Positions 24,172-36,313 of a stretch of DNA of 64,000 nucleotides are shown here, in pieces. The stretch comes from Parascedosporium putredinis (lineage: Eukaryota; Ascomycota; Sordariomycetes; Microascales; Microascaceae). The stretch lies in NCBI GenBank assembly GCA_949357655.1, contig CASHTG010000012.1, forward strand, positions 2,356,001 to 2,420,000, given 5' to 3'. Numbering within the stretch: the first letter of the stretch is position 1; every line of letters begins with the position of its first letter. The translations under genes and the position numbers were made by a program. The notes beneath the pieces are model-generated. The model did no database searches, was not told the origin of the DNA, and was given only the letters and a program-made list of their open reading frames with translations.

Positions 24172-25210
24172 ATGGCCCAGCGAACCTCTTTACTGCGGTT
24201 CTTCTGCAGCCTCCTTCTCCTAGCCACCTTTGGCAATGCTCTTAAATTCGAGCTCGAGGCGCGGAAAGCGGGCGATGTCCGCGAGCGATGTGTACGAAAC
24301 TTCGTCGGGAGGGATACCCTGATTGTCGTGACGGCGATTGTCAGTGGCAATAAGGGCGACGGCCAGCAGGTCAACATCCAGGTACGCTTCGCACCTAAGC
24401 TCACGAGAGAACCTGCTCCCTGTCTTTCGTTTTCCTTTTCCTTGCCTTTCTTTTCCTTTACAGACTCCGTTTTCTTCGTGAAAGCAAGAAGAGTCAGCCG
24501 GATGGGAAACACTAGGAATGCTAATATTTTTCTTTCCTTCTTAAATTAGATCCGCGATTTGGTCGGAAACGAATACGGTCGTCCCAAGGACGTTGCGGGC
24601 GAAAAGCGAATCGTCTTTACCTCGCTCGCCGATGCTGCTTTCGACATCTGCTTCGAGAACATCCAAACCGGTACGACTCATCCCCTTTTTACAGCACGCT
24701 TTCATTAGTCCATCGGATACATGAATGGCGTGCCCTTTATAACTGTCGGCCCCCACTAACGTTAGCTTCCTTTGCAAAATCTACAGCCAAGAACGGTCAG
24801 CGCCTCAGCCGCGATATCGAGCTCGACGTCGACATTGGTGCCGATGCCAAGGATTGGGCCGCCATCCAGGCGAGCGAGAAGTTGAAGCCCATGGAAACCG
24901 AACTGCGCCGAATCGAAGAGCTCATTGGCGAGATCGTCAAGGAGATGGACTACCTCCGCAACCGTGAGCAGAAGCTCCGCGACACGAATGAGAGCACCAA
25001 CGCCCGCGTCAGGACTTTCGGCATCGGAACTACCGCGCTGCTGATCGGTCTTTGGGCTTGGCAAATCTTCTACCTTCGTGCTTACTTCAGGTACGTCTCG
25101 CTCGGGAGGCTAAGGACAAGAACCTGCACTTTGAGGATGCCTCGTCATTGTGTAAACCATGTACACTAACCCCGTCTTTTCTTCCTACTAGGTCTAAGCA
25201 TCTCATCTAA
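24172..25210 (+). CDS. erv25: Erv25-type p24/emp24 COPII cargo receptor
   Basis: Exons 24172-24381, 24550-24670, 24787-25090 and 25192-25210 encode 217 residues with no frame break. The start at 24172 gives a good signal peptide (MAQRTSLLRFFCSLLLLATF), better than the ATG 27 bases upstream. The lumenal GOLD domain begins ALKFELEARKAGDVRERCVR and includes DICFENIQT, whose Cys pairs with the first. A heptad region, MDYLRNREQKLRDTNEST, precedes the membrane segment TTALLIGLWAWQIFYL. The short cytosolic tail RAYFRSKHLI matches fungal Erv25, with Phe and Lys/His residues used for COPII and COPI binding. The last exon supplies only seven codons. The protein cycles between ER and Golgi in a heteromeric p24 complex with Emp24, Erp1 and Erp2. 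It is divergent from the U1-C gene. Confidence 0.95.
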
Positions 25211-26028
25211 GCACACTTGGAAGGGTATACGCAGAGGTTGGCGAGAGATCTTTTTGGAGTTGTGAACCCATATATGACTATCTAGCGGAGCGTCTTAATG
25301 TGAGAAGGGCGTGGCTGCGGAAGAAGAAGCAAAAGTGGATAAGTGGTCGGCGTGGAAAACGCCCTGGCCGGCGTCCTGTCTTAGGTTGTAAAATTATCAT
25401 CGGTTACGGTCAACATGACATTATCTCTAGTTGAATTGACGAATTCCATGTGAATTGAATGACTAGCCCTATAATATCTGACTCCCAAAAGTGCGAAGTG
25501 ATGGCGGCTTTCGCCAATTGTTTTCTTTCTCCTTGATAGTATCTGTCAGGAATCGTGAGGCGAGGAGCAAAAAGATGGATTCAGCAGTAGGTCAATCAAC
25601 GTGGATCAATCGTCCAATATTTGGGGGTGCTTGTATCATTGATATTGGTCCGTCACGGTTCATCGGCGTTCGTGATTGCGCTCGAAGTAATAAGTGGGGA
25701 GCGAAGCTCTATTAGGCCTTTGACGTAATCTTGGGCCAAGCAAAACGCAAAGTGAAAGTCACTTCTCCCCAAAAGCCTGTCCGACCCTGACCTCGGTTAC
25801 TGGAGGATCGAGCCAACCGCGAGCTCTGCGCAACTGTTCCTACACAAGCTCTGGACTTCAAGCTCTCGTCTCAACAAGCAGAGAACAACATAAAATTTCT
25901 CGAACAAAAAAAACAAAACACCAACAACGAAGGGCACCAGACTCTTAATCCGCCAAAAGTAAGGCGACATCACGACCTTGAACCGGGGACGTCGCTTCTC
26001 TCTGATATTCATCCCACAAAAACGCAGG
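25211..26028. other. intergenic region between ERV25 and SDH5
   Basis: This contains the ERV25 3' region and the SDH5 promoter. No further gene is visible. A tRNA-like TTGAACC/GGTTCAA element at about 25975 does not fold into a tRNA. Confidence 0.6.
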
Positions 26029-26812
26029 ATGGCCGCCAGCGTCCGGACCCTTCAACGCTTTGCGAGGCGGTCGCTGCCCTCGCCACTCACCACTCGGCGT
26101 CTTGCCTTTTCGACAACGGCTTGCGCGAGGACTATCGAGAACCCGAGGGAGCAGTACCGCGCGTTCCAGAGGCAGGGCGAGGCCGACGAGACCCTGCGCC
26201 GGAGGTTAATCTGTTTGTCGGCCCCGACTCCCCTTCCCTCTTCTCCCGCTTCTACACGCGCCTCTGCCCGCTCAGGATCCTGAGCTGGGGGCGTAAAAAA
26301 GAAATTCCCGCTAACATGCGAGAAAACTAGACCAGTCCCGTTACCGCGGAACCCTCGAGTCCGACCTCCTCATGTCCACCTTTGCCGCCGACCACCTCCC
26401 GACCATGAACCGCGCCCAGCTCGAGGAATACGATCAGTTCCTCCTCGAAGAGGACTGGGACATTTACTACTGGGCTACCCAGGATCCCAAAGATCTCGCC
26501 TCTCTCGCCTCACGCGGCGAAGCTGCCACCTCCCCATCCTCCTCCTCGGCCGCATCCACTCCCGCCGGCCAGCCCGCGGCTACCGAAGACTCATACAAGC
26601 GGGAACCCGTCCCCGGCGAATGGGCCCGCATAGCGGGTAACTTTGAAGCTGGGTACAGGCCCGTTCCCGAACGTTGGCGGGACACGGAGCTGCTAAGGAA
26701 GCTACGACAACACGTCCTCGACAAGTCCGCCGGCGCCGATGGCAACGGCGGCGGCGGCGGTGGAATGTCTGCCCGACCTCTGCTCTTCGGCAAAGGTACG
26801 GAGAAGGACTAG
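26029..26812 (+). CDS. sdh5: succinate dehydrogenase assembly factor 2 (Sdh5/SdhE family), mitochondrial
   Basis: Two exons, 26029-26212 and 26331-26812 (intron begins GTTTGT), encode 221 residues without a frame break. The N-terminus is an amphipathic, Arg-rich mitochondrial presequence (MAASVRTLQRFARRSLPSPL). The SdhE fold then follows: QYRAFQRQGEADETLRRRL, the splice-created IYQSRYRGTLESDLLMSTF with the RGxxE flavinylation motif, LPTMNRAQLEEYDQFLLEED and WDIYYWATQDP. The protein attaches FAD covalently to the Sdh1 subunit of complex II in the matrix. Unlike yeast Sdh5 (162 residues), it carries a long C-terminal extension of about 90 residues, rich in Ala/Ser then Gly, with a conserved-looking GEWARIAGNFEAGYRPVPE segment. 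It is convergent with DSN1. Confidence 0.93.
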
Positions 26813-27419
26813 ACCCCTTTGGCTTAGACAGCGCAGCTTCCGCCGAACTCTCGAATGAGACCGAGGCTGCATATTTCACGCAACAGCGCCGACAGCGTTT
26901 GCGACAGCATCGATGTAAAAACAGCGACGGAGTGTACGAGGAATGTCCGGAAATCTAAACGGACGAGTCACATCGAAGGATAAATAGACAGTCATAGACT
27001 TGGGTCAGGTCCCGGAGAGGAAATGGAAATCGGAAATGGAGGGGCAGAGGATACCACCAACTTTTGTTATCCAAGAGTCCTTGTACCGACGCCAAAAAGA
27101 AGAGAACCAGAGTGGAGGAAGAATGAGATGTATAATATTCATTTAGAAGAAAAAAACCACCTGCAAAAATGCCCGCCCCTCTCTGCGCGGTGCGCCAGTA
27201 AAAGAATGACAAGAAATCTCGTCGAAAGTCATGAACCTCATTACACCCTATCCTGCCCACCCTGGGATATCTCGCCCCACGCCTTGTGCTAAACTCAAGA
27301 AAAGAAATATAGAGAAGAACGCATGCAAAAACAAGAAAACACATGAGATGACGCAAGAAAGGGGACTGCGCCAATGGTGAAAGAGCTGCGACAGGCAGTC
27401 AGCCATAGAAAGCTCTGCT
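26813..27419. other. convergent intergenic region
   Basis: 3' flanks of SDH5 and DSN1. No gene seen. Confidence 0.65.
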
Positions 27420-29178
27420 TCACCTGTCTTCTGGGGGAAGTATCCGCGAGAGGCTGCGGATCACCTCCATTATTGGCAAATCCCTCGTCCCCGACGCCCG
27501 CTTTTCTCTTTCGTCCCTTTCTTTTAACCGCGCCGCGCTGCGCTCTAATACTTGGTCCGCCTCCCGTCCCGCCGTCGTGACTCTTCTTTCAAGCTTGTGT
27601 ACGCTGTCTGCCAAAACGTCTATCCTGAACTGCAGCTTCGCCTGGGCGTTTTGCATGCAGCTTGTCGTCTGTGCTTGTAGTTTCTCGAAGGAAGAATCAT
27701 TCCCCGCCAGAGCCTGCAACATTCTAGCCTCGTTAGGGTCTAGAAGCGACTCGTCTGGCGGTGGAAGCTGGGAGGCGTCCTCGGTATCCTGGAACAACGG
27801 TTCGAGATCTGGCCCAACCTTTTTCAGAGAAAGCCACATCTTCTTTTGTTCTCGTAATCTATCAACCAAGGTTAGAATTGAGGCTGGCTAGCAAACGAAA
27901 GATGAAGCAAAGAAGGGGAAAAAGCAAGAAAGTAGTGAAAAGAAAGAGAGAGGGGGGCACGCTTACCTCTTTATCCTCTCTTCCAATTGTTCGATTTTGA
28001 GCGCGTGTTCGATATTCCTCGGGTTCGGCTGTTTTATAGCCTCAACAACGGGTGCGTCTTCTCGGTCGAACCAGTTGGAGAACTGTGATTTAGATTGGAA
28101 GTCCTTCAGAAGTTGGTCTTGTATCGCTCGTGCTAGGGAGAGAGGAAGGGTCAACCAAGTTAGCACAATGAAGCGAAACAAACCAAACCACAAGAAAAAC
28201 TATTCCACGTTTAATGCCGCACATACCTCCTAGTATAGCTCCGGAATTCCTTGATCCCAGCGGTGGCTTTTCTGACAAGGACCTCTCGCCGCACCACGTC
28301 AGGAGCTGCTTCATTCGCCGTGGCTCCGGTAGCCCCTCCGACTCGATATGTTTGTAAAATTCAGAAGCCGAAACCTCCTTGTGCGGTAGCGCTGTGTGGC
28401 CCATGTCGATCAGGGAACTTGCTCTTCTCCCGCGGCTTCCTAAGCTGCTTCTCCTGCCCCCGGTACCGGCCTTCTTGCGCATCTCTTTATTTCGGTTGAT
28501 CACGGGGTGTCACTCATTGGCAGCGCCACCTTTTGAACATCCTCGGAGTCTTCGATAGATGGTACTAGGTGTACTAGGTGCACCGGCGTGCCACCAATGA
28601 TGTCCATTCGGTCGTCATCCTCCGCCGGGGCCCCATTTTGGCGCGCACGCCCTCCCCTCCTCTATCGCCGCATGCCGCGTTGCCTTCTTCTTCGTTTGCT
28701 TCTTCGGTACGGCTAACGGCGGCGGCTCATCGAATGTGTCTAAACTCGGTTTCCGTCGCGTCGATCTTCGTTTGCTGGCGACTGCCTCCGCTGCCGGCTC
28801 CTCGACTACTGCCAGACGGTGCACCTTCTCCTTGCTGGGTCGTCCCCGGCCGGGTTTTCTAGCTTGCGTCTCCGGTGCGGGCTCGGGGGTCATCCTCCAC
28901 TAGATCGGCCGTTCTCGGGCGCTTCGACGCGCGCAAAAACTTGAAGTCGCCATCCTGTTCGTCGTAGAGAGCTAAAAGAGAGAAAACACCATGTTCAGCA
29001 TCACCATTCCCCTCCACCTTGTGCAAAAACAGTTCGGAGTTCCCCTCACAGGGCCTTCGGACGACGTAGAGCGGCACTCGGGACTAAACCTACCTGCCAG
29101 ACGCTTGCTCTTCCGCCGCTCCTGATTACTCATGCTCAGAATTTGCAGCGGCTCTCGAGTTTGTATCACAGTCGTCAT
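27420..29178 (-). CDS. dsn1: kinetochore protein Dsn1/Mis13 of the Mis12 complex
   Basis: Minus-strand exons 29178-29094, 28971-28227, 28132-27967 and 27858-27420, about 478 residues. The Mis13/Dsn1 core starts with VINRNKEMRKKAGTGGRRSS and continues FYKHIESEGLPEPRRMKQLL, QFSNWFDREDAPVVEAIK, LKIEQLEERIKRLREQKKMW and a long coiled-coil C-terminus. Just before the core are two RRxS sites (GRRSSLGSRGRRASSLID). They sit where Aurora B phosphorylates Dsn1 to relieve autoinhibition of CENP-C/CENP-A nucleosome binding. The N-terminal third is basic and disordered, with an AT-hook-like RKPGRGRPSKEK. Three frame changes: an extra C or two missing at about 28891-28895, one change near 28640, and one missing C at about 28504. 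The start at 29178 (MTTVIQTREPLQ) is my choice; the internal Met of MSNQERRKSKRLA is possible. Confidence 0.88.
28562..28579 (+). repeat. 9-bp tandem duplication GTACTAGGT x2
   Basis: Two perfect copies, inside the DSN1 coding region, where the minus strand encodes a repeated VHLVHLV. It keeps the reading frame because the unit is nine bases. Confidence 0.9.
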
Positions 29179-30780
29179 GGATGCCGAAATTCGAAGTAGT
29201 ACATTGATTGAACGGTAGCCTCAATTAAATCCAATCCTTCCTTTGGCAAGAAAACGCGCGAGCTTAGTTGGGAATTCGGGCCTGTTCGCTTGCTCGCTTT
29301 GTTATGCTGGTCGAATCGGCGGCAGCTCGTGGTTGGGGCCCCCTCTCTCTCACAACACGCGTTCGTGTGGGGACGAGAAGGAGGGAAAATCGGTCTTGCG
29401 TGGGCTCAGATCGCGTCGATATCAATTTGAAAATCGCGGCAGGAAATCGTAATCTAGCATTTGAGGTAAATTTCGATAGTTGTAGACGTGCGCTCGAACG
29501 TTGGGGGTCGCTATGAGGGAGATGCGCCGGGGTTACTGCTTTGACGTTGCTCTGTTTACTTCGAGGGACATCGACAAATTGGCGTTGCAAGATTTCGCCG
29601 ATTTTACCGGGTCCAACACTTGCTACTTGGTAGCGCTCGCGAGTCCTTGGATTATGTAATAAGATCAAGCCACACTTTAGATGTGGGGGTTGGAGGATAT
29701 GAGGTGGTGGCTGTTTTGTCACGTGACTGGTCTGCTCAGCTCCAGTCACTCCTCAGTGAGTCCCGCTGGCTTGTCTCGCATTATCGATCCAAGCATGCCT
29801 CGAATTAGTCCTTGGAATGGTTACAGCTACTCTGGGAACAGTTCCGGAATGTAGAATGTCAATTCGATGGATCCACGCTTCTGGCGACGTCACAGCCTCC
29901 AATATGATTCGTCATCCCAACAAGGCCTCTACTCCTCCCCCACTCGCACCGAAACCTTCCCACCTTCCTTTGAGGATATCAATCATGAACAAGGGCAAGC
30001 CCAGAACAAAGGCATCAACACAGGTATGGTCTTGTTGGTCGCCTAGGTTTCTTATCATAGCTTTTGCATTGAAGCCTCTTTCTTGTGTACATTGTAGCTT
30101 TTGTTTCTATGCCACATAACAAGTCCTGCCACCAAGGCACGGAAAAAATTAACAAAGAAATAAATCCAGAGCAACAACATATAAGCGAAAGCAAGTAAAA
30201 ATCAAGGCAACTCCCTGATCAGAAGCCGCTAGGTCCACAAACGCCATAGATACTCCCTATCTTCGCCGGCCCTCACCCCCTTCGGACCACACAAAACAGA
30301 CGAAATCCGTGTCCAGTGCCAGTAACCCTTTTGACGTGTATGCCACCCCCGCCCCACGCCCCCTGCTTCCCCGGATATGTGAACGAACAAAATGAGTAAA
30401 ACATGAGTGAATGATGACGGACTCAACCAGCCACGCCACGAATTAGAAAAAGAGAACATGAAATGCGCGGGGAAATCCTCCGGAGCCCAGCAACGGTTGC
30501 CTTTTGTTACTAGTGTACAGCCTCCACTCCACTTAGGCGTAATTCGAAGGACGGAAAACAGAACAAGACGCTTGGTCATGAACAGCCAGTAGACAGCTTT
30601 AGCGTTGCCTGGCTTGGCCGTATAGATAGGACAGGATAAATAAAATAGAGAAGGGGGGATTAGGAGCGCTCATCTGTATGCGACAAGTTGTGTAACCCCT
30701 GGAAGGAATAAATGAGATGTCATGGGGTGGTAGATCTGGCATGTATAGCATCGGCTGATTTCTCAACACGAGGCTACAGC
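29179..30780. other. intergenic region between DSN1 and the Atf1-type gene
   Basis: The left part is the DSN1 promoter. About 30120-30780 is A-rich and fits the long 3' untranslated region of the bZIP gene. No gene is supported in the middle. Confidence 0.55.
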
Positions 30781-32575
30781 CTAGCTAAACCGCCGCTGGA
30801 CGGGTTGGCCTGCCATCACAGGCTGGCCTGCCATCGGAGGGCCCGCCATGCTATAAGGATTAAGCTGGGCGCCATACGGCTCGACAACTTGCATATAAGG
30901 GCCATGCAGTGAAGCTTGCTGTTGAGTAACCGGGCAGTCTTTGTGGGCGAGAAGGAGCGTTTTCAAATTGACGACCTCCTCTCGTAGTTGGGCAATTTGA
31001 GCAGTGAGTGCTTCATTTTCATTGCTGAATAGCTCAACCTTTGACTGCAAGCTAGCAAGCCATTGCTTCTTCCTTTGGCGACATTTAAGCGCGGCCACCC
31101 TATAGATGGGGGTGTCAGTCGAGAACGATGGTACGTCAGGTCACAAGGTGGAGGAGGGTGGTGGAGAGAATATTTGAAGAAGAAAGAAGAAAAGGGGATG
31201 GGGGAAAAAACGTACCTGTTACGCTCAAGGAAGTTGCGGCGTTTCTCTTCATCTGTCATCTTGGATTTGGAGCCATTCTCATCTTGCTTATCCATATCGT
31301 CGTCGTCCGAGTCACCCTCCTCCGCACTATATGAGGGAGGGGGCAAGGCGCCGCTGCCGTTTTCGCCTTCTTCGCAGGTCCCTTAGTGACAGGCTCTTCA
31401 GCCTTTCGTCGCCCATTCGTAGTAGCAGTGCCATTGGGAAGGGCCTTTTGCCCTTGCCTCGAGTAGTTTGCCGAGACTGCTGCTGATCTTCGGAGCCGGT
31501 GCTACCAGCCTCACTCGAGCCTCGAGCCGATACAGCCGGTGCACTACTACCGTTCACCGGGGGCATCCGTGGCGAAGTATTTGTGGGGGCTGGGGGAGCA
31601 GGTGCTGGGTGGGAGTGGGTTTGTGGCTGGGAGGTAACAGGGAAGCCCGTCGGGTTTGGTGCTCCATTCCTGCCCTGTGCCAGCATGAACAATCCATTTG
31701 CTGCATCATTATCATGAGGATCAAATGGACCGCTCGCCCTGGGCTCGGCCTTCACAGGCACGGCAGGGATATTGTTTGGCATGTCAGCAGGCTGGGACGT
31801 AGGGGCTACCGGCTGGTTTTGGGCGGCATTCTGCATGTCGCGCTTCGCAGCAGCGCTGATAGCTGTGCGGTGGAACTCGAGAGTACTAGGCGTAGCGCCG
31901 CCACCAGCCAGCTGCGCCAAAAGCGCCGAGTTAGGGCTTGGCGCGGGGAACATGGAACCGCTGCCGCCGGGTGTAAGGCCCGTTCTTAATGAAGATTCGT
32001 TTGGGGTAGGGAAGCCTCCTCTGATGTGATGGGTATCCCCGAAGTAATCGGTGGTTGGCCCGGACAACATGGCCGGACTCAAAGGGCCGGTTCGGAGAGA
32101 ACCACCGGGCCAGTTGAATGGGGTCACACCACCGCCAGGAAGCAGCGATGACGGGGAAGTGAGGGCGGCGACCGAGGGTAGTTTGGTGCCTCCTGGTGTC
32201 TCCGGTTGTCCGCCGCCACCAAAGGATTGCTCAAAAGGGTTCGGTTCGAGACTCAAAGATCCTCCCACCTGGCTTGAGAAATAATCAGGCGTATTGGTCT
32301 CTTGTTGTCCGGGTCGTGGAGGGGGCGCAAGTGGTTTTGACGCATCAACAGAGCCGGTGACAGCATCGGGCTTCGCAATCACATCGGATTTTTCTTCGCG
32401 TCTGAAGATGGAACTAGAAGGGAGGGATAATGGTCAGGCAAGAGATAGACGTGGAGATAGAGACCGTGTATTGAAAGAATGATGACAACTTACCTTTTTG
32501 TGACGAAGGCTCAACGTTGGACAGTTTGGGTGACTTGGAATCCGCCACTATGGAAGTGTCCCGCGAGGCCGCCAT
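30781..32575 (-). CDS. atf1: Atf1/AtfA-type CREB-family bZIP stress transcription factor
   Basis: Exons on the minus strand: 32575-32494, 32413-31216 and 31099-30781, about 533 residues. The protein begins MAASRDTSIVADSKSPKLSN. The Aft1 homologous-recombination-activation region contains LSLEPNPFEQSFGGG. The central part is rich in Ser/Thr-Pro sites for a Sho1/Hog1-type MAPK. The bZIP basic region RRNFLERNRVAALKCRQRKK is split by the last intron exactly within ERNR/VAALKC, a position common in fungal Atf1 genes. A leucine zipper follows (LQSKVELFSNENEAL, then LREEVVNLKTLLLAHKDCP). Such factors bind CRE (TGACGTCA) and control oxidative and osmotic stress genes, conidial tolerance and secondary metabolism. 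Three single-base losses: T run 32389-32393, T run 31446-31449 and G run 31339-31343 (plus strand). Confidence 0.92.
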
Positions 32576-35500
32576 ACTGGAGAAACGAAACTCTATTGAA
32601 TGAGAGGAGGGCGAGCGAAGGCGAAGGGGGAGGGGGAAGAAAGAAAGAAGGGGCAACGCGCGATGACGCTGCGCAGCAAGGAGGATAAGGCTAAGACTCG
32701 ATGAGGTCAGAGGTAAGACAGAGGGGGACAGCGGCTATGATGCAGATATAGAATGCGCCCGAGATCTTCGGCCAAGTCCCAATTGACGCAAGGCGCGGAA
32801 GGCCGGGATGGGGGACCAGACGGCTTCGGGTTGCAAAGGGGAAAAAAAAAGTTGCGAGATCAGTGGTGAAGAGCGGTGGCAAGACGGCGGGCAGTCTATG
32901 TGTCGTGAATATGGCGACCCTCTAGATGCGCTTCGGCATCGATAACGGGTTTTCCTATCGTTATTTTGAAGATTTTCGAAAGAAGAACGTAGAATCTATC
33001 GTGTCGATGGCTTGACTAAACTGTTGCGTTGCTGCTAGCCCTGGAGGCGGCTGGTGATTGTTGTGTTGTGATGCTGGGGGACAAGGGGGAAAATGGGCGA
33101 CGTCAGTGGATGTATGACGTTGTGTGGGAAGTGAAGACTGAAAAAGGGAAGAAAGTGGTCCCGGGAAAAAACGAAGGAAAAAAGTCTTTTCCCGTCGTTC
33201 GACACAGTTTTAACCGTTATGGGACACTGTGGTGGGGTGGACACTCACACAAAGGGTGGGCAGTCCATCCGGTGGTTGAACAGGTCTCTATGGTTGGGCC
33301 ATGAGGGGCATATCAACCACTAATCCTTGACACCTTCGTGTGGGACCCATACAGTGCTTGCCCTCTGCATCGGACGCGACCTCTTGGATGACGGCACGTC
33401 TATGCCTTGTCCCCTCTCCCCCAAATGACGACGTTTGGGTCCTCCCCTGGTGCTTGGGGCACACTCTGCACGGAGTACCCCAGGCTTGAGTGGGTCGCTC
33501 TCGACGCAACTTGTCGCCCAGCACAGTGCAGCGCATCGTGGAGGTTGTTCCGGTATTGTACTCCGTACGCTTACTGTCCAATGTCGAGGTACCCCGGGCC
33601 GTTTTGGCCCTCCCCTGCGTCTCAATTCGCCATCAATCAACATTTTGACGGCAACCAGTCACTAGCCGTCCTGCGATGAAAGTGATGGTTGGATCGAAGA
33701 GGAAACCATTGATCGAATCAACCTGCTGTCCTTGCCTTCCACCCATAATTCGCGAGGCTTGGCCCGTTTGGGCTCTCGAAATTTATTGAATGTTGATTGC
33801 CACGGCTTCACTACCGCCCCTCGTGGGGAGAGAAGGCGGCGAAGGTGGTTAGCCACGCCAGGGGCACCTGTCCGCCACGGCCCAAAACGCGTGGGCTGCT
33901 TCCTGGTTCGTTCACAATGGATCCATGGCCATCGATGGAGGATGACTGAGCGAGAGAACAATTTCAGAGTCATCCCACGCTCCAATGGAAACCCCGATTT
34001 CTCAACGGTGCCCGCGTCTAATTGAATGCTGTTAGCGCAGGACTTTACCACCTTTCCTGTTTTTGACTCCACAGGCCGAAGAAACCAAATGGGTTAATAA
34101 CATTGAATGCTTTGGACATTCAAAGAGCGAGGCAACGCACACCACACACACACACGGATCAAGTTGCTAAGCTCCCAGTGCAGCCACTCCCGCCCGTTTT
34201 GTCACGAACCTAGCACCGCATGTGTCGTGCGAGGATCAGCCCCGATTTTGGCTATTGATACCGTTGAGGAAAGTATGGATGCCGATCTTGTTTGCCTCCC
34301 ATATATTGTCGGAACTTCGTTGTGTGTCTTGTATGCCTTGTGTGTGTCTCTCTTTGCCCCCCTCCATATCTCTCTGCCGTTCTACTGTGTGGGGTCGCTT
34401 GTTCTCTCACTCTCATTCAAGAGCAGGCCCACCAGCTCAAAAGGCTCTCGAAGCTCTCGGTCTGTCAATGTCTTTCTTTTTGTCTTCCAACAACAATCGC
34501 CGACCCCCTCTTAGTATCTGACAGGGCGACTGGTTTGGCAAGGCGCCAATGAGGTTGCCACGAAACACCTCTCGCCTCCAAACAAGCAGACAGACCTTGG
34601 TGATTTTTCGAAGCCTTCTCGAATGGCGGAAAACAACTTTCTTCTTGCACTTCGTCTCGGACAACCTTCCTTCTCATCTCGTCCGTGCGCATCTGAGGTT
34701 GGTACCGAGGCGGTGGGGTACTCGCACCGTGTCCAGCCCTCATCAGGAACATGAGTTGTGATTCGCAACCAAATCAATAGAAGAAGAAAAAGTTTCTGGG
34801 TGTCGTGGGCTGACGGGGCAAAAATAGTTTGCACGCACAAAAAAGTATGTTGCAACCACGCGTTCCATGCCTCCCACGAGCCCGCTACCCAACACTTCCA
34901 ACAGTTTACAGCAAGAGGGAGTCAATCCCCCCGCCTTTCAATTTAGATATTCTTTCCATCTACTTTCCCGCAGTCGGTAAATAGAAGGTGCGGGTGTTTT
35001 GTGGCATCAGATACGTCTAGCCTGGCGAAACAGAATCTACACTAGTTCAGGAGACGAGCCAAGTCACGGTACCTCGCCAGCATCATTTGTGTTCCGGGAC
35101 CGAAGAATTGAATTACGAAATATGACGTAACCGCATAATATCGGACACAGTGCGCAACAGGTGGTGCCAGGTAATTCCGGCTCTCATCGTTGTACTCCGT
35201 ATTATCTCTTGGATTCTTCGCGTGCGCGGAACCGACATGGTGCATGAGACAGGAGCCGTTCAGTATCACCCTTTTCCATGCAGCTCCACGTTGGCGCTTC
35301 GCTTCGTGCAGCCAATTTTTCCGTTCCTTTTCCTTCTTTTGACTCGAGCCAAGAATCGAAAAAGCTCGGTGTCGATCTCTTGTAGAAGCGTTGAGAGTGC
35401 CGTCCTCGGTATGGTTGATTTGATGGAACGGCCAGCCGTTGACAACCCCAGTTGAATCACCCACCCCGGACGGAAACCATCTATTCATTGCGGCGGTTCC

Positions 35501-36313
35501 TTGCTACGCTCCAATGGATCCTTCCATCCCAGCTCCCAACTTTTCAAAGTTTGTTCCTGTTTGTTTTTGTTTTTGACAGATTCGGAATCCCCGGGCCGAC
35601 CGTATGAGCAAGCATACATCACACTGTTGTCCCAATTCAAAGAGCAATCTCCAGCCTCTTCTTGCGTGATCCGGCGCGTTACCCATGCAGAGAATAAAAT
35701 TTTGCAGCACAGTATGGGCATTCAAAGGAAGGAAAGGGTACATTCACCAAGCTTGCACATGCGCGCTTTGGTCAAGTTCACTTCCAGATGGATGGTTTGA
35801 ATTAATAATGCACTCGAAGTTTTGACGCTCCCAAGCTCCTTCTCTTGTCAAGCCAAAAGCCTCGATGATTGGCCCCCTCCCAACCTTCAGGTGGCCCAAT
35901 AATCAAGATAGCCAGCCACCGTTTTTGTCGGTCCTCTACGGAACGCTTCATGGATCGACTCTCCAAGTTTAGGGGCGACCAGAAGACCGTAAATGTTTGG
36001 GCTTACAGGGCGCTAGAATGGAACCCAAAAGAGATGTACAAAATATAAAAAGAAGAAGAAAAAGGAAAAGGGAAAGTTGGAACTCGGTTGTCGCTTCCCA
36101 ACGATCACCCCCTCATATAAGCCAACCCCAAGCTAACAGGAAGGGAATCAAAACTATTGAAGGCTCGAATAGCTATTGTGGCTTGTCCGGGAGGTCGCTC
36201 AAGTTATCCATTGAGACCCCAGGACACAAAGCCCCCGGCACAAGGCCAGTAGTTCGTACACCAGTGCATTCGCCAGGTCTATTCCCATGATAGCCGGGAG
36301 AGATCAAACCGGC
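32576..36313. other. 3.7 kb intergenic region without a supported gene
   Basis: The left 0.6 kb is promoter and leader of the Atf1-type gene. The rest shows only short, mutually overlapping frames with no family resemblance. One copy of the dispersed palindrome ATGGATCCAT is at 33917-33926, and a pyrimidine-rich stretch is at about 34330-34530. Confidence 0.5.

Noticed and set aside
25960..26000. tRNA-like element with TTGAACC and an anticodon-like CTCTTAATC
   Set aside because: The arms do not pair into a cloverleaf and the site lies in the SDH5 leader.
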